From contig JAUKNK010000057.1 of the NCBI GenBank assembly GCA_030765055.1, positions 3,294,001 to 3,358,000 of the forward strand: a DNA stretch of 64,000 bases, written 5' to 3'. Position numbers and translations under genes: made by a program. The stretch comes from Mantis religiosa (Eukaryota; Arthropoda; Insecta; Mantodea; Mantidae). The notes beneath the pieces were generated by a model. The model did not search any database, was not told the origin of the DNA, and was given only the letters and a program-made list of their open reading frames with translations. Shown here piece after piece: positions 62,965-64,000 of the stretch (positions are counted from its first letter, which is position 1; every line of letters starts with the position of its first letter).

Positions 62965-63194
62965 GCAAGATCCTACATATGAGGATTACACAGTGTAATT
63001 TTTCTTTGAAAGTTCATCTGTTTTAAGGCGGGTGCGTGGATTGTAGGATTCCAAAGTGAAAACATTTACACCGAAGTTAATTTGTTTATCTTACTAACTT
63101 TCATTTTTGGACTCCATTCTTTGTTTTACTAGATTTACAGTAGATGAGTGTAGTGTGGTGTGATGATTGTTAAATGTTGCTGGTTGCTTCAGAC
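62965..63194. other. Short spacer, nothing recognised
   Basis: No frame or repeat could be supported between copy B of the composite repeat and the hAT fragment. Confidence 0.5.
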
Positions 63195-63700
63195 TTAATC
63201 TTGATAGTGGCAGTCGTGAATTCCGAGGGTTTTTCTCGTTAATATTACATTGGAGAAACTAGCTGCAGTGCGGTCATTACTGACGTCACAAAACCGTACA
63301 AATCTTTCTTCAACTCGTCCCTCTGGTGTGACGAAAAGAAGAACAGTTGGTAGTTGGGATTTATTTGATACATCAGTGGTTTCGTCTATGTTGACTGATA
63401 CAAAACTTTTCTCACTCACTTAATTCTTATTTCATTAATCAAAACAACATCATTCAATAATGTAATTTTCAATCACATTTGACGTTCCTGATAAACAATT
63501 TAATTCGAAGTTGTTTCTCTAACTTATTTTTTTGAATAATTAGGTGTAAGAATTCTACATAGTTACCTTTGTTATCTGAATTTCTGGACTCGTTATAGCC
63601 CTAAATGGGATTCCTTGCTCAATTTTGACATCTTTACCATTCTTTTTAACTTAGTTCTTAAATGTGTCACTCAAAGAAGTGCCAATTCTTGTTTTTCCAA
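63195..63700 (-). mobile_element. hAT transposon copy 3, fragment
   Basis: The - strand frame 63419-63195 reads SVNIDETTDVSNKSQLPTVL, with the DETTDxS motif of the first catalytic Asp of hAT transposases, then ERFVRFCDVSNDRTA. Upstream, near 63620-63560, ESRNSDNKGNYVEF is the preceding conserved part. It is a different branch from copies 1 and 2 (VDDTTAIS there). The C-terminal half is absent. Confidence 0.75.
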
Positions 63701-64000
63701 ACTTAACTAACATTACAATGGAAGGAATATTAGTTTATGAATTTTCATGATGAATTCTCAAGATATTCATACTGCTGATGCCATCTGTCGTCCACACATT
63801 CTTTTCGTTAGCCAAAACCAGACATGACCAACAAAATAGTTTCAACAATTTGTAACAACCACTCAGCCAAGGAAACTCGTTATACCAACAGATTCTAAAA
63901 TATCTAAAAATGTCAGTGGGATTTACATTTTAAAGATCTAAGAGCCAGAGTAGGCCGTACTGTTGAAATTATGACATTTTCACAAAAAAAAAAAAAAAAA
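63701..64000. other. End of window; A-run at the edge
   Basis: No gene is recognised. The window ends in a run of 17 A (63984-64000) continuing past the edge. It could be a retroposon tail or a simple repeat. Confidence 0.5.

Overview
The window is eukaryotic and repeat-dense. It is AT-rich and looks like insect nuclear DNA. The evidence is spliced C2H2 zinc-finger genes with GT/AG introns, tRNA-derived SINEs, and insect-type Ty3/Gypsy, Jockey-like, Penelope-like, hAT, piggyBac and Tc1/mariner remnants. The large repeat-rich introns and the style of the elements would fit a cockroach, termite or other polyneopteran. I cannot name the species from sequence alone. There is no sign of bacterial operons, rRNA or a functional tRNA gene.

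The only host genes I can support are two paralogous zinc-finger genes lying tail to tail. ZNF-A is on the + strand (exons 21085-21766, 22803-22834 and 30020-31037, with a decayed finger tail to about 31330). ZNF-B is on the - strand (exons 51375-50920, 49427-49396 and 47975-46163, with a decayed tail to about 45680). Both have the same architecture: an acidic N-terminal exon rich in I-K-x-E/V-K-x-E (SUMO-consensus-like) motifs, a 32-nt microexon that sets the reading phase, and one large exon of 28-residue fingers joined by an unusual HEGKKPH-type linker. In ZNF-A a 36-residue block of the N-terminal exon has expanded in tandem. In ZNF-B a six-finger (504 bp) block has been duplicated. In-frame TAG codons cut both finger arrays.

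The rest is mobile DNA, often nested. 1.4-4.1 kb: composite repeat, copy A; its twin, copy B, is at 60.3-63.0 kb. 5-7 kb: a SINE and a head-to-head Penelope-like pair. 7.3-9.2 kb: a Tc1/mariner-superfamily relic with a 90-bp-arm hairpin. 10.1 kb: a tRNA-Glu-like SINE with 13-bp target duplications. 10.8-18.6 kb: a hAT element split by a complete 5.73-kb Ty3/Gypsy element (468-bp LTRs, ATAC target duplication). 18.6-19.6 kb: a second copy of the Tc1-type element carrying another SINE. 22-29 kb (introns of ZNF-A): LINE, Penelope and SINE pieces. 33-43.6 kb: a solo LTR, a decayed Gypsy copy, a Jockey-like LINE with endonuclease and RT, and a mariner relic. 48 kb: piggyBac. 50 kb: a tRNA-Val-like SINE. 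52.7 kb: an isolated LTR. 54.9-59.6 kb: a truncated Gypsy copy, a LINE and a hAT joined end to end. 63.2 kb to the end: another hAT.

The Gypsy element stands out as GC-rich against its AT-rich surroundings. Its gag and pol overlap in the -1 relation, and pol is broken by identifiable small mutations. The observations most worth following are the shared phase-setting microexon, the SUMO-motif tandem expansion, the finger-block duplication with TAG breaks, the composite repeat carrying an exon-like signal-peptide ORF with a splice donor, the long hairpin, and the in-frame LINE RNase H/Gypsy RT chimera.
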